DNA of 6,177 nucleotides from assembly GCA_002781805.1 (NCBI GenBank), contig PFFZ01000083.1:1-6177 (forward strand), given 5' to 3'. Shown here one piece after another: positions 1 through 5,399 of this stretch; position 1 is the stretch's first letter; every line of letters starts with the position of its first letter. This stretch comes from Nitrosopumilales archaeon CG15_BIG_FIL_POST_REV_8_21_14_020_37_12. GTDB taxonomy: Archaea > Thermoproteota > Nitrososphaeria > Nitrososphaerales > Nitrosopumilaceae. Below the pieces are notes generated by a model. The model searched no databases, was not told the DNA's origin, and saw only the letters and a list, made by a program, of their open reading frames with translations. The translations under genes and the position numbers were made by a program.

Positions 1-167
1 TACATGGGTGATTCTTTTTGTAATGTGATTGTCTGCCTTGCTTTATCGCTTGTGACCTTTCCGTCAAACAGTCTGCCTCTTACTGAGAGGCTTCCATGGA
101 ACGGACAATGCTTATCTGTGCACTCTCTTTCTGGTGTCTTTACTTTCAATCCTATGTCTCTGGTCAT
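1..167 (-). CDS. rps17: 30S ribosomal protein S17 (archaeal type), 3' end outside window
   Basis: Only the first 55 codons are present; the gene continues past the left edge. The translation begins MTRDIGLKVKTPE and carries the archaeal/eukaryotic S17 (eS11-like) signature C-x4-CPFHG at residues 16-25, followed by the VRGR segment (29-32) and the VTSDKARQTITL strand (38-49) that opens the OB fold. S17 is a primary 16S rRNA binder that helps fold the 5' domain of the small subunit. The ATG overlaps the stop of rnp1 by four bases (ATGA), so translation is probably coupled to it. The start matches the family N terminus. The two cysteines and His24 are conserved in archaeal relatives as I recall them; whether they bind metal here cannot be told. 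The identification is firm, but the C-terminal half cannot be judged. Confidence 0.95.
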   Translation of the reverse strand, partial: MTRDIGLKVKTPERECTDKHCPFHGSLSVRGRLFDGKVTSDKARQTITLQKESPM

Positions 168-430
168 GCTTTTGCCCCCAATCTATCTGATGATCTTTTT
201 GCGATTCTCGAACCATTTACAATTATTTCTTTACCATCCACAGTAAATTTCCATTCGTTGTTTGACTTTGAGATTGATTTCATTCCTTTTGCAGTGCTTA
301 GTGTTATCATGGACTTTGTTTCATCAACAATCTTCCCTTTTAATCCTACTATGTGTGGATTTGACGAGTTTGAAATTTCAGTGTTCATTCCAATTAGTTC
401 GTGCATTGTGATGTTGTCTCTTGTGATCAT
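164..430 (-). CDS. rnp1: Ribonuclease P protein component 1 (Rnp1/Pop4/Rpp29)
   Basis: This 88-aa protein matches the archaeal Rpp29/Pop4 family in length and motifs: HELIG at residues 10-14, the GLKGKIVDET strand-turn at 29-38, and the C-terminal G-S-R-I-x4-SDRL block at 73-84. The family forms a small Sm-like beta barrel that pairs with Rpp21 and binds the specificity domain of RNase P RNA, aiding removal of 5' leaders from pre-tRNAs. Its position between L29 and S17 is the classic archaeal one. It overlaps L29 by four bases (ATGA) at its start and S17 by four bases at its end. Upstream of the ATG there is only a weak purine-rich stretch (GAGATGAAG), so translation likely depends on coupling with L29. 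No SUI1 gene sits between L29 and this gene, unlike in many euryarchaea. Confidence 0.93.
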   Translation of the reverse strand: MITRDNITMHELIGMNTEISNSSNPHIVGLKGKIVDETKSMITLSTAKGMKSISKSNNEWKFTVDGKEIIVNGSRIAKRSSDRLGAKA

Positions 431-630
431 TTTTTCTTCATCTCGTTTAATCTTGTAAGCATTCTTGCAATGTCGTGCCTGAGTGGCTTTAGTTTTCCGC
501 TTTCTTTCCGCAATGTGCCTTTTGATGCATCTACTCTTAGTTTTGCAAGCTCACTGCGTGATTCTTGAATTTTACTCTTGAGATCCTTCTCATTTAATTC
601 CCTAATTGTTTTCATGCTTAATCGAGTCAT
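427..630 (-). CDS. rpl29: 50S ribosomal protein L29
   Basis: This 67-aa, strongly basic, mostly helical protein has the length and pattern of L29 (uL29). A REL-x2-KDL helix start lies at residues 10-17, ELAKLR at 27-32, and the diagnostic [13 protein letters not shown] helix at 51-63. L29 is a two-helix hairpin on the solvent side of the large subunit near the peptide exit tunnel, next to L23, where nascent-chain factors such as SRP dock. The ATG overlaps the S3 stop by four bases. A GAGGAGA sequence (641-647) inside the S3 end lies 10 bases upstream, a slightly long but usable ribosome binding site. A second Met at residue 6 (MKTIRELNE) is an alternative start, but it has no ribosome binding site of its own. 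Confidence 0.94.
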   Translation of the reverse strand: MTRLSMKTIRELNEKDLKSKIQESRSELAKLRVDASKGTLRKESGKLKPLRHDIARMLTRLNEMKKK

Positions 631-1379
631 TTCAGTATTATCTCCTCATCATCTATGTTCAGCTTTTTCATCTCCTCTTCTTCTAGTGCAATCTGTTCTG
701 ATTCTGTTCTGGCTTTTCTTTCAGCTTCTGTTTCATCTCTCATCTTTCCAGTGTCCTTGTCTTTGATTTGCATTGGTTTCTTTGGCTTTTCTTTCTTTAA
801 TTCAAATTCTGGAATGAGTTTCTCTTTTCTTGCAATTCTAATTCTAATTCCGATTAACCCCATTGGAGTTTTTACATGTGCAATATCTTCATCTACAATC
901 ATCTCTGCATGGTGCCCTGCTCTTGGCAATATTCCTGCTGTGTGCTTTTCAAATGCTGAACGATCACCACGTAATTTGCCTGAAATTGTAATCTGGACCC
1001 CCATGGCACCATTGTCCATAATCTGCTTTAATGTCCACATTGTCGCTCTTCTAAATGCGGTTCCACGCTCAATATGTGATGCCATTCTGTTACACATGAC
1101 GCTTGGTGATAATTCGGGTTTATCGATTTCGACAACGGATATTTGTGGGTTCTTTAATCCAAAATCACTTGCAAGTTTTTCTGTTAACTCTCTGATACCA
1201 GAACCTTTTCTTCCTATGACGATGCCGGGTCTTGTAACATGTAATGCAACTCTAGTTCCAGTTGGTGTCTTTGAAATCTCGGCATGTGAGAATCCTGCTT
1301 CTTTGATTGCAATTCTTAGATAGTCTTTTAACAACATCATGTTGTAATTGTCTTTGATTACGTTTTTCACTGCTGACAT
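627..1379 (-). CDS. rps3: 30S ribosomal protein S3
   Basis: This 250-aa protein is uS3. The N-terminal type II KH domain has its GRKG loop at residues 56-59, preceded by VTRPGIVI. The C-terminal S3 domain contains [18 protein letters not shown] (124-141) and the glycine/arginine-rich [15 protein letters not shown] strand (173-187). From about residue 190 there is a charged tail, first lysine-rich, then acidic ([16 protein letters not shown]), as archaeal and eukaryotic S3 proteins often carry. S3 sits at the mRNA entry channel and takes part in helicase activity and mRNA binding. It starts one base after the L22 stop, and its strong AGGAGGT site lies inside the final L22 codons. Its stop overlaps the L29 start (ATGA). 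The start matches the family. Confidence 0.97.
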   Translation of the reverse strand: MSAVKNVIKDNYNMMLLKDYLRIAIKEAGFSHAEISKTPTGTRVALHVTRPGIVIGRKGSGIRELTEKLASDFGLKNPQISVVEIDKPELSPSVMCNRMASHIERGTAFRRATMWTLKQIMDNGAMGVQITISGKLRGDRSAFEKHTAGILPRAGHHAEMIVDEDIAHVKTPMGLIGIRIRIARKEKLIPEFELKKEKPKKPMQIKDKDTGKMRDETEAERKARTESEQIALEEEEMKKLNIDDEEIILK

Positions 1380-1380
1380 G

Positions 1381-1839
1381 TTATACCTCCTGTGCCACCA
1401 ATTCTACGTGTGTAAGAACATTGTTTTTTGGAGTAGCTCTGCCCATTCCTCTTGGGATGAATCTTTTCACAATTACGCCTTTGTGAACTGTTGCGTTTAC
1501 TATTTTCAGTCTATCTAAATCCATTCCTTTGTATTCTGCATTTGATTCCAAGTTGTCTAATACTTTGATAAACTCCTTAGCTGTTTTTTGTGGATAACGT
1601 CCAGACATCATGCCTGGATCAGATCTATGTCCTACCTGATTGTTGAATCTTCTAAATGCAATGGCTCTGTCTTTGGTCACTACTGCTTGGAGGTAATCTC
1701 TTGCTTTCTCAATTGAAAGTCCTTTTATTGCAACAGCTACTTCACGCGCATGCTTGTGAGAGATATCTTTCTCTCTTAATGAAGAACGAACATGCTTTGT
1801 TGCATCATAGTTTTGGAATGCGTAGCCGAATCTTCCCAT
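1381..1839 (-). CDS. rpl22: 50S ribosomal protein L22
   Basis: This 152-aa protein is uL22. It begins MGRFGYAF, as archaeal L22/eukaryotic L17 proteins do, and contains [12 protein letters not shown] (29-40), the VGHR and [11 protein letters not shown] segments (69-90), NAEYKGMD (100-107) and the long tunnel hairpin with [14 protein letters not shown] (127-140) before HVELVAQE. The hairpin lines the peptide exit tunnel. The open frame reaches back to a GTG at 1848 that overlaps the S19 stop (GTGA), which would add Met-Ile-Asn. I prefer the ATG at 1839 because it fits the family N terminus and the GTGAT at 1844-1848 is well placed as its ribosome binding site. The upstream GTG is then part of that site. 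The stop is followed after one base by the S3 start. Confidence 0.95.
   Translation of the reverse strand: MGRFGYAFQNYDATKHVRSSLREKDISHKHAREVAVAIKGLSIEKARDYLQAVVTKDRAIAFRRFNNQVGHRSDPGMMSGRYPQKTAKEFIKVLDNLESNAEYKGMDLDRLKIVNATVHKGVIVKRFIPRGMGRATPKNNVLTHVELVAQEV
1385..1391 (-). promoter_or_regulatory. Strong ribosome binding site of rps3
   Basis: AGGAGGT sits inside the final L22 codons (Gln-Glu-Val), five bases before the S3 ATG. It is the best match to the anti-Shine-Dalgarno sequence in the window. Confidence 0.7.
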
Positions 1840-1843
1840 GTTA

Positions 1844-1848
1844 ATCAC
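1844..1848 (-). promoter_or_regulatory. Ribosome binding site deciding the rpl22 start
   Basis: GTGAT lies four bases before the ATG at 1839 and overlaps the S19 stop. It makes the ATG (MGRFGYAF) the better start than the GTG at 1848, which is formed by the first three bases of this same motif. Confidence 0.5.
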
Positions 1849-2240
1849 TTTAGTGGTACGTAGAGACTGGATCTTGATGCTCCAACACCTGGTGCACCGT
1901 GAGAAACTCTCTTGTTTGTTATTACATATTCTCCTAGGTAATGTCCTATCATCTCGGTCTTGATGTGCACCGGAACAAATTCTTTACCTGAGAAAACATT
2001 TACTGGAACTCCTACCATGTATGGTAAAACGATTAAATCTCTACAATGTGTTTTAATTGGATTCTTTAATTTGCCTGCTTTTGCGGCCTTGATCTCTTCG
2101 ATCAATTTTCTTTTGTCGTCTGTGATTCCTCTAGTCAGTGAACGTCTTTGTCTTGAATTAAATAATTGGAATAGTTTTTCTAACGACATATTTTCCAACT
2201 CCTGTTGGGGGATTCCTCTATATGAAAACTCTTTAACCAT
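1845..2240 (-). CDS. rps19: 30S ribosomal protein S19
   Basis: This 131-aa protein is archaeal uS19 (eukaryotic S15). An archaeal N-terminal extension with FSYRGIP (5-11), LFQLFNSRQRRSLTRG (23-38) and a basic helix precedes the universal domain: THCRDLIVLPYMVG (64-77), SGKEFVPVHIKTEMIGHYLGE (84-104), and the end HGAPGVGASRSS-LYVPLK. S19 lies in the head of the small subunit, contacts S13 and the A-site finger bridge, and its tail approaches the decoding site. The ATG is preceded by a GAGG site at 2250-2253. The gene starts 44 bases after the L23 stop, by far the largest gap inside this operon, and rpl2, the usual neighbour at this point, is absent. Confidence 0.97.
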   Translation of the reverse strand: MVKEFSYRGIPQQELENMSLEKLFQLFNSRQRRSLTRGITDDKRKLIEEIKAAKAGKLKNPIKTHCRDLIVLPYMVGVPVNVFSGKEFVPVHIKTEMIGHYLGEYVITNKRVSHGAPGVGASRSSLYVPLK

Positions 2241-2284
2241 TTTGCATTTCCTCTGTTAGTATTGTTGAGATTTTGTGGTCCATA
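2241..2284. other. 44-base gap between rpl23 and rps19, where rpl2 is expected
   Basis: This is the only gap longer than one base inside the ribosomal gene run. It holds the S19 site GAGG (2250-2253), and a TATAATAT-like stretch runs across the L23 stop (2282-2289) on the minus strand. A 16-codon frame (ATG at 2283 to TAA at 2233) bridges the two genes but shows no resemblance to L2. No remnant of rpl2 is visible. Confidence 0.6.
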
Positions 2285-2551
2285 TTATAGCATTCCTATC
2301 TTTGTGGCCAAGTCTCTGGCTTTTTCTGTTGATTCAAATTGCACAAATGCTTTCTTTCCGTAGATTGTTCTTGCAGTGTTGACGTGCTTTACTTTCTGAT
2401 TGTATAGTGCATTTACAGCTTCGGCAATTTGTGGCTTACTTGCTGATCTGTCTACGATAAAACAAATTTTACTTTCGTTTTCAACCATTGCAAATGTTTT
2501 TTCTGTGATGTATGGTTTCAAAATGATCTTTGTTGCTTGATCTACGTTCAT
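2285..2551 (-). CDS. rpl23: 50S ribosomal protein L23
   Basis: This 88-aa protein is uL23 of archaeal size. It has ATKIILKPYITEKTFAMVE (residues 6-24), the conserved strand-helix FIVDRSASKPQIAEAVNALYNQKVKHVNT (31-59) and KKAFVQF (65-71). L23 binds domain III of 23S rRNA at the tunnel exit and, with L29, forms the platform for SRP and other nascent-chain factors. The ATG overlaps the L4 stop by four bases (ATGA), and a GGTGA site (2559-2563) lies seven bases upstream inside the L4 end. In most archaea the next gene would be rpl2; here the stop is followed by a 44-base gap and then S19. Confidence 0.96.
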   Translation of the reverse strand: MNVDQATKIILKPYITEKTFAMVENESKICFIVDRSASKPQIAEAVNALYNQKVKHVNTARTIYGKKAFVQFESTEKARDLATKIGML

Positions 2552-3360
2552 TGCACTTTCACCATTAATTCAAGATGTGTTGATTTTAGTTTTGCAATTT
2601 CTTCAATTGCAGCTTTAGAATATACCGTTAGTCTGATTGGGTCAGAACCTGGTGCCAAATCTAGCACACTAAGATCTTTTACTGCCCTAGCTTCGACTCC
2701 TGGAAACGCGCCGCATGCTTTACTTATGTTGGTAGAATCTTTAGTTACAAACAAGACGCTTTTTCCAACTTTTTTACTCCTTCCTCTTAACGATGCTTTT
2801 CCAGTTCTTGGTTTTCTTGATGCTAATCTGTTTACATCATTCATTAGTTTAAGAGAATCTAATACTTTGGACATTTCTGTAGCTTTTGAGACTGATTCAA
2901 CATCATTTGAGACAACTATTGGAAATGATTCTATACCTTCCACCTTATGTCCTCTTGACTCTACCAATTTCTTTGATGCTGTTGCCGCAATGGCTGAGCA
3001 TAATGCCAATCTGTTTTCTTTTTTGTTTAGTTTTTTGAATATTATTTTATCTACGATTGGAGGATGTGCTTGTCTTCCGCCTCTTACTGATGCAACACCA
3101 CCAGCTTGTCCTTGTCTTCCGCCACCACCGCCCTTCATTTTGGCAACACGGGATTGGTGTTGACCTGTAGGTGGATCGTTTGATCTTGCTACCACATCCA
3201 TACCTGCCGTTGGATGTCTTCCTTGAGGTTGGAATTTGTGGGAATTGAGATTTGTAAATGCCTTGTGAATTAGTTCTGCTCTGAACGGAGTAGAAAATAC
3301 CAATGGTAATTCCATTTCTCCTTCCTTTGTACCGTTAATTGAATATGATGTTGTCTTCAT
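2548..3360 (-). CDS. rpl4: 50S ribosomal protein L4 (archaeal L4/L1e)
   Basis: This 270-aa protein is archaeal uL4. The N-terminal strand region ends in LPLVFSTPFRAELIHKAF (about 18-35). It is followed by the extended tunnel loop, with GRHPTAGMD (47-55) and a glycine-rich stretch from residue 77 to GGRQAHPP (94-101). Then come the helical core LNKKENRLALCSAIAATA (111-128) and the C-terminal domain with VLDLAPGSDPIRLTVYSKAAIEEI. The loop reaches the exit-tunnel constriction beside L22. The loop holds two in-frame GGRQ copies 14 residues apart, mirrored in a 13-base DNA repeat. The ATG overlaps the L3 stop by one base (TAATG), and a strong GGAGGT site sits inside the last L3 codons. Length and domains are normal for archaea. 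Confidence 0.96.
   Translation of the reverse strand: MKTTSYSINGTKEGEMELPLVFSTPFRAELIHKAFTNLNSHKFQPQGRHPTAGMDVVARSNDPPTGQHQSRVAKMKGGGGGRQGQAGGVASVRGGRQAHPPIVDKIIFKKLNKKENRLALCSAIAATASKKLVESRGHKVEGIESFPIVVSNDVESVSKATEMSKVLDSLKLMNDVNRLASRKPRTGKASLRGRSKKVGKSVLFVTKDSTNISKACGAFPGVEARAVKDLSVLDLAPGSDPIRLTVYSKAAIEEIAKLKSTHLELMVKVQ
2559..2563 (-). promoter_or_regulatory. Ribosome binding site of rpl23
   Basis: GGTGA, an archaeal core site, lies seven bases before the L23 ATG and within the end of rpl4. Confidence 0.6.
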
Positions 3361-4352
3361 TATATGACAACCTCCAAAATGTTTGGTTTTGTTACTTTAG
3401 ACGGTACATTTCTAATTTGGCTTCTAAGTTTGATCAATCTCCTGTATGTTCCAGGTACTGAACCTTTCAAAATAATAAAATCTCCTTTAACTAATCCAAA
3501 GTGTTTGTAACCTCCTTCGGGATTAATTTTTAACTTATTTTCTTCGGTGTTTCCCATTATCATGATTCTCTTATCGTATTCAACTCTCTGGTGAAATCCC
3601 ATCTGTCCTGCTCTTGGAACTGTATACATGACGTTTGATGGGGAAATTGGTCCGAGTGAACCTAATTCTCTAACTGTTTTTCTTGATTTGTGTTGTTTTC
3701 TTTTTGCGCCCATCCTTTGAACCACTCCTTGCCATCCCTTGCCTTTTGTAATTGCGGCAACATCAACACTTGCACCTGTCTCAAAAATCTGATCAATCTT
3801 GATTTCTTTACCAAGTAATTCTTTTACATGTGCAAATTGTTTTTTGATGTCTCCTCCACTTACTGATGCTTCAAAGATGTATGGCTTTTTTTGTTCCAAG
3901 CCTGCTGCACTTGGAGACACTGCAACTATTGCAAAAATTTCTCTAATATGTCCTAGTTTTTTCTCTGCTTCTTCTAAAGCCCCCTCTTTATTCTTTAATG
4001 ATATTTCCTTGGCTATATTTTTTGGAAGTTCGTCTGCATAAACATCAAACTCTGCATGCAATCCGTTATGATCTTTTGAGTATCCTCTAATTCCTAAAAT
4101 CAATACTGGTGGAGTTACTAAAACGGTTCCAAGACTGACTAGTTGTTTACCTGCGTTTGGTGTTTTGTCACGATCATCTATGGTGACAATTTGAACACAT
4201 CCTGCTTTGAAACCACAATGTGCTAGAATCTTTGGTTCTGCTGAATCTAGTTTTGGCCATGATCTAATCCTTGCTTCCATACTCTTTGCGCGTATACGCG
4301 GATAGTATGCCATGCTTCCTCTGCGTGGTTGACTGTTCTTTCTATGGCCCAT
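3360..4352 (-). CDS. rpl3: 50S ribosomal protein L3
   Basis: This 330-aa protein is uL3 of archaeal length. It has the archaeal/eukaryotic N terminus MGHRK-x5-RRGSMAYYPRIRA and RIRSWP (28-33). The core motif DVAAITKGKGWQGVVQRMGAK lies around 197-217, AGQMGFHQR at 248-256 (the tip that reaches towards the peptidyl transferase centre), and GSVPGTYRRLIKLR at 297-310. L3 is an early assembly protein of the large subunit. It heads the ribosomal gene run here, behind an intergenic region with a TATA-like TTTATTA 32 bases from the ATG. No good ribosome binding site precedes the ATG, which fits a very short leader or leaderless mRNA. A SPOUT methyltransferase-like gene upstream of L3 is a known archaeal arrangement (compare MTH1-MTH2 of Methanothermobacter). 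Confidence 0.97.
   Translation of the reverse strand: MGHRKNSQPRRGSMAYYPRIRAKSMEARIRSWPKLDSAEPKILAHCGFKAGCVQIVTIDDRDKTPNAGKQLVSLGTVLVTPPVLILGIRGYSKDHNGLHAEFDVYADELPKNIAKEISLKNKEGALEEAEKKLGHIREIFAIVAVSPSAAGLEQKKPYIFEASVSGGDIKKQFAHVKELLGKEIKIDQIFETGASVDVAAITKGKGWQGVVQRMGAKRKQHKSRKTVRELGSLGPISPSNVMYTVPRAGQMGFHQRVEYDKRIMIMGNTEENKLKINPEGGYKHFGLVKGDFIILKGSVPGTYRRLIKLRSQIRNVPSKVTKPNILEVVI
3370..3375 (-). promoter_or_regulatory. Strong ribosome binding site of rpl4
   Basis: GGAGGT lies inside the last codons of rpl3 (Glu-Val-Val), nine bases before the L4 ATG. The L4 ATG itself overlaps the L3 stop as TAATG, so terminating ribosomes can restart directly. Confidence 0.7.
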
Positions 4353-4380
4353 AGATAAAACGAAATCATCGACAACCGTC

Positions 4381-4387
4381 TAATAAA
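4381..4387 (-). promoter_or_regulatory. Candidate TATA box for the rpl3 operon
   Basis: Minus-strand TTTATTA, centred 32 bases before the L3 ATG, is the best TATA-like element in the region. A start site about 25 bases downstream would give a leader of only a few bases, in keeping with the lack of a clear ribosome binding site. It is not a perfect match to TTTAWATA-type boxes, so confidence is moderate. Confidence 0.45.
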
Positions 4388-4401
4388 CCATGTGAGGTGT
4401 T

Positions 4402-4429
4402 GTTAACCTTGAAATTTAGTTAGGTTAAC
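4402..4429. repeat. Perfect 8-bp inverted repeat upstream of rpl3
   Basis: GTTAACCT (4402-4409) and AGGTTAAC (4422-4429) are separated by 12 bases, so the arms repeat every 20 bp, about two helical turns. It lies in the only real intergenic region of the right half, 14 bases upstream of the candidate TATA box of L3. Each arm contains the palindrome GTTAAC. It could be a binding site for a dimeric regulator. As an RNA hairpin it would have an AT-rich stem and no following U-tract, so it is a poor terminator. Confidence 0.55.
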
Positions 4430-4439
4430 GAAATCTTAG

Positions 4440-4550
4440 TTATGGTTGCATTAAATCAGACACCATACTCCAGATTGTAATTGAACCAATTATGATGCCT
4501 GCTGCACCTACTCCTATTGCAAACATCAAAAAGTTTCTTTTTTCTGCCAT
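4440..4550 (-). CDS. Small single-pass membrane protein, 36 aa, unknown function
   Basis: A 37-codon frame (with TAA stop) begins MAEKRNFLMF and ends WSMVSDLMQP. Residues 6-30 form one clear hydrophobic helix rich in Gly, Ala and Ile, with G-x3-G at 18-22. A positive N terminus (KR at 4-5) and an Asp after the helix predict N-in orientation. The ATG lies 12 bases after the SPOUT gene stop, with a GAGATG sequence (4555-4560) in ribosome-binding position, so it looks like the last gene of the psmA-SPOUT transcript. I do not recognise the family. The size and single helix recall SecE or Sec61-beta, but both are normally longer and I see none of their conserved segments. Clean start context, placement and a coherent membrane helix make it more likely real than chance. 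Confidence 0.68.
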   Translation of the reverse strand: MAEKRNFLMFAIGVGAAGIIIGSITIWSMVSDLMQP

Positions 4551-4554
4551 TTTA

Positions 4555-4560
4555 CATCTC
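4555..4560 (-). promoter_or_regulatory. Probable ribosome binding site of the 36-aa membrane protein
   Basis: GAGATG (one mismatch to GAGGTG) lies four bases before the ATG, in the 12-base gap after the SPOUT gene stop. The spacing is short but acceptable, and the site supports translation of this small gene. Confidence 0.4.
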
Positions 4561-4562
4561 TT

Positions 4563-5372
4563 TCAAATACTGTATGCATTAATGATTGCCAATGTCCCAA
4601 GTAAAGCTTCTTCGAGACGAACCGTTTCTGTTGCTTGATTCGGGAAAAAATTGAGCGCTCTGGCATTTTGAACATTTTTCATTTTACCGCCCAAGATCTC
4701 ATGAACTCCTTTTTCAGGTGATCCAAAAACTACCAAAATATTTGCGTCAGGGTTTAGATATTTTGCCAATTGCTCTTTTGTTGCAGTCTTTCCTTTTCTT
4801 GAAGTGATTATCGTATTTCCTTTCCACTCTGAGATTAGTGAAAAAAGACTTGATCTTTCTCTTACTGAGTACCCCCAATATCCTGGAACTTCGCTTCTTT
4901 GTATCTCTTTTACAGAAAAATCTGGATATCCAGTTTTGAATTGAACCGTGACTCTTTTTCCAACACTTTCTTTTCCAAAGTATGCAACAAGTTCATTTAT
5001 CCCAACATCGACATACCGCTTTCCTTTGATGCTAACTACTATCCCCTCTCGAACGTCTCCCTGACTGATCTTTTTTGGATTTGCCGGTGTAATGTGGCTT
5101 GGGATTTTCAATGGCTGTAAAACTCCTGCAAATTTCAACTCATTCATTTTTGGAAAAAGTCTCTTTCTTAGAAACTGTGGCGTCTCCAAATATTTCAAAA
5201 TAGTGACTATTAAATTTCCATCTTCTTTATTGTTGCCTTCTTGATAGACATAAATCGTATCTACTTTGAAAATTGCACATGCTCTAGCAAGTACCGATAT
5301 TTTTCTTGTTTTGTCCATTTTTAGAGATTCATCAGATAAGGATGATTCTGGAATTGCAACAGATATTTTCAA
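4563..5372 (-). CDS. SPOUT-class RNA methyltransferase-like protein (DUF171/COG2106, MTH1-like)
   Basis: This 269-aa protein belongs to the DUF171 family (archaeal MTH1, human SPOUT1/C9orf114), usually annotated as a putative RNA uridine-N3 methyltransferase. Visible parts are the N-terminal Rossmann-like strand KISVAIP with KTRKISVLARACAIFKVDTIYVY (21-43), LRKRLFP (68-74), an inserted OB-like beta domain (about 92-160), PGYWGY (163-168), and the SPOUT knot region with VVFGSPEKG (214-222) and the C-terminal FFPNQATETVRLEEALLG (242-259), which should bind S-adenosylmethionine. The start is TTG: a TGA lies four codons upstream, no ATG occurs before residue 19, the family N terminus is MKISVAIP-like, and a GTGAT site lies 8 bases upstream. 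It follows psmA by 27 bases. The RNA target is unknown from sequence; an rRNA target is plausible given the link to L3. Confidence 0.9.
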   Translation of the reverse strand: MKISVAIPESSLSDESLKMDKTRKISVLARACAIFKVDTIYVYQEGNNKEDGNLIVTILKYLETPQFLRKRLFPKMNELKFAGVLQPLKIPSHITPANPKKISQGDVREGIVVSIKGKRYVDVGINELVAYFGKESVGKRVTVQFKTGYPDFSVKEIQRSEVPGYWGYSVRERSSLFSLISEWKGNTIITSRKGKTATKEQLAKYLNPDANILVVFGSPEKGVHEILGGKMKNVQNARALNFFPNQATETVRLEEALLGTLAIINAYSI

Positions 5373-5380
5373 TGTAATTG

Positions 5381-5385
5381 ATCAC
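5381..5385 (-). promoter_or_regulatory. Ribosome binding site deciding the TTG start of the SPOUT gene
   Basis: Minus-strand GTGAT, complementary to the archaeal 16S 3' end (ATCACCTCC), stands 8 bases before the TTG at 5372. No ATG or GTG is available in that frame between the upstream TGA and residue 19, so this site supports TTG as initiator. Confidence 0.6.
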
Positions 5386-5399
5386 ACAGATAATTTGCT

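Noticed and set aside
4..458. Overlapping plus-strand frames opposite S17, Rnp1 and L29
   Set aside because: They are shadows of three certain genes on the minus strand. The hydrophobic look comes from complementing Lys/Glu/Asn-rich codons.
655..1323. Long open frame on the plus strand opposite S3 (222 codons)
   Set aside because: It lies wholly antisense to a well-supported S3 gene. Its product is a Ser/Phe/Ile-rich composition typical of the complement of AT-rich coding sequence, with no recognisable domain.
1846..1848. GTG at 1848 as the L22 start
   Set aside because: It would add Met-Ile-Asn before the family-typical MGRFGY and has no ribosome binding site of its own. It was kept only as an alternative.
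2233..2283. 16-codon frame between L23 and S19 as a remnant of rpl2
   Set aside because: The translation (MDHKISTILTEEMQNG) resembles neither the basic N terminus nor the GRRRTGR-type C terminus of archaeal L2.
2537..3163. Long open frame on the plus strand opposite L4 (208 codons)
   Set aside because: It is antisense to L4, and its proline-rich end is the complement of the glycine-rich L4 loop. No independent start signals or motifs were seen.
4402..4429. Inverted repeat as a transcription terminator of the psmA cluster
   Set aside because: The stem is AT-rich and is followed on the minus strand by AACAACACC rather than a T-run; archaeal termination depends on T-tracts.
4440..4550. Small membrane protein as SecE or Sec61-beta
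   Set aside because: At 36 aa it is shorter than either family. It lacks the amphipathic helix of SecE and the conserved segment before the helix in Sec61-beta.
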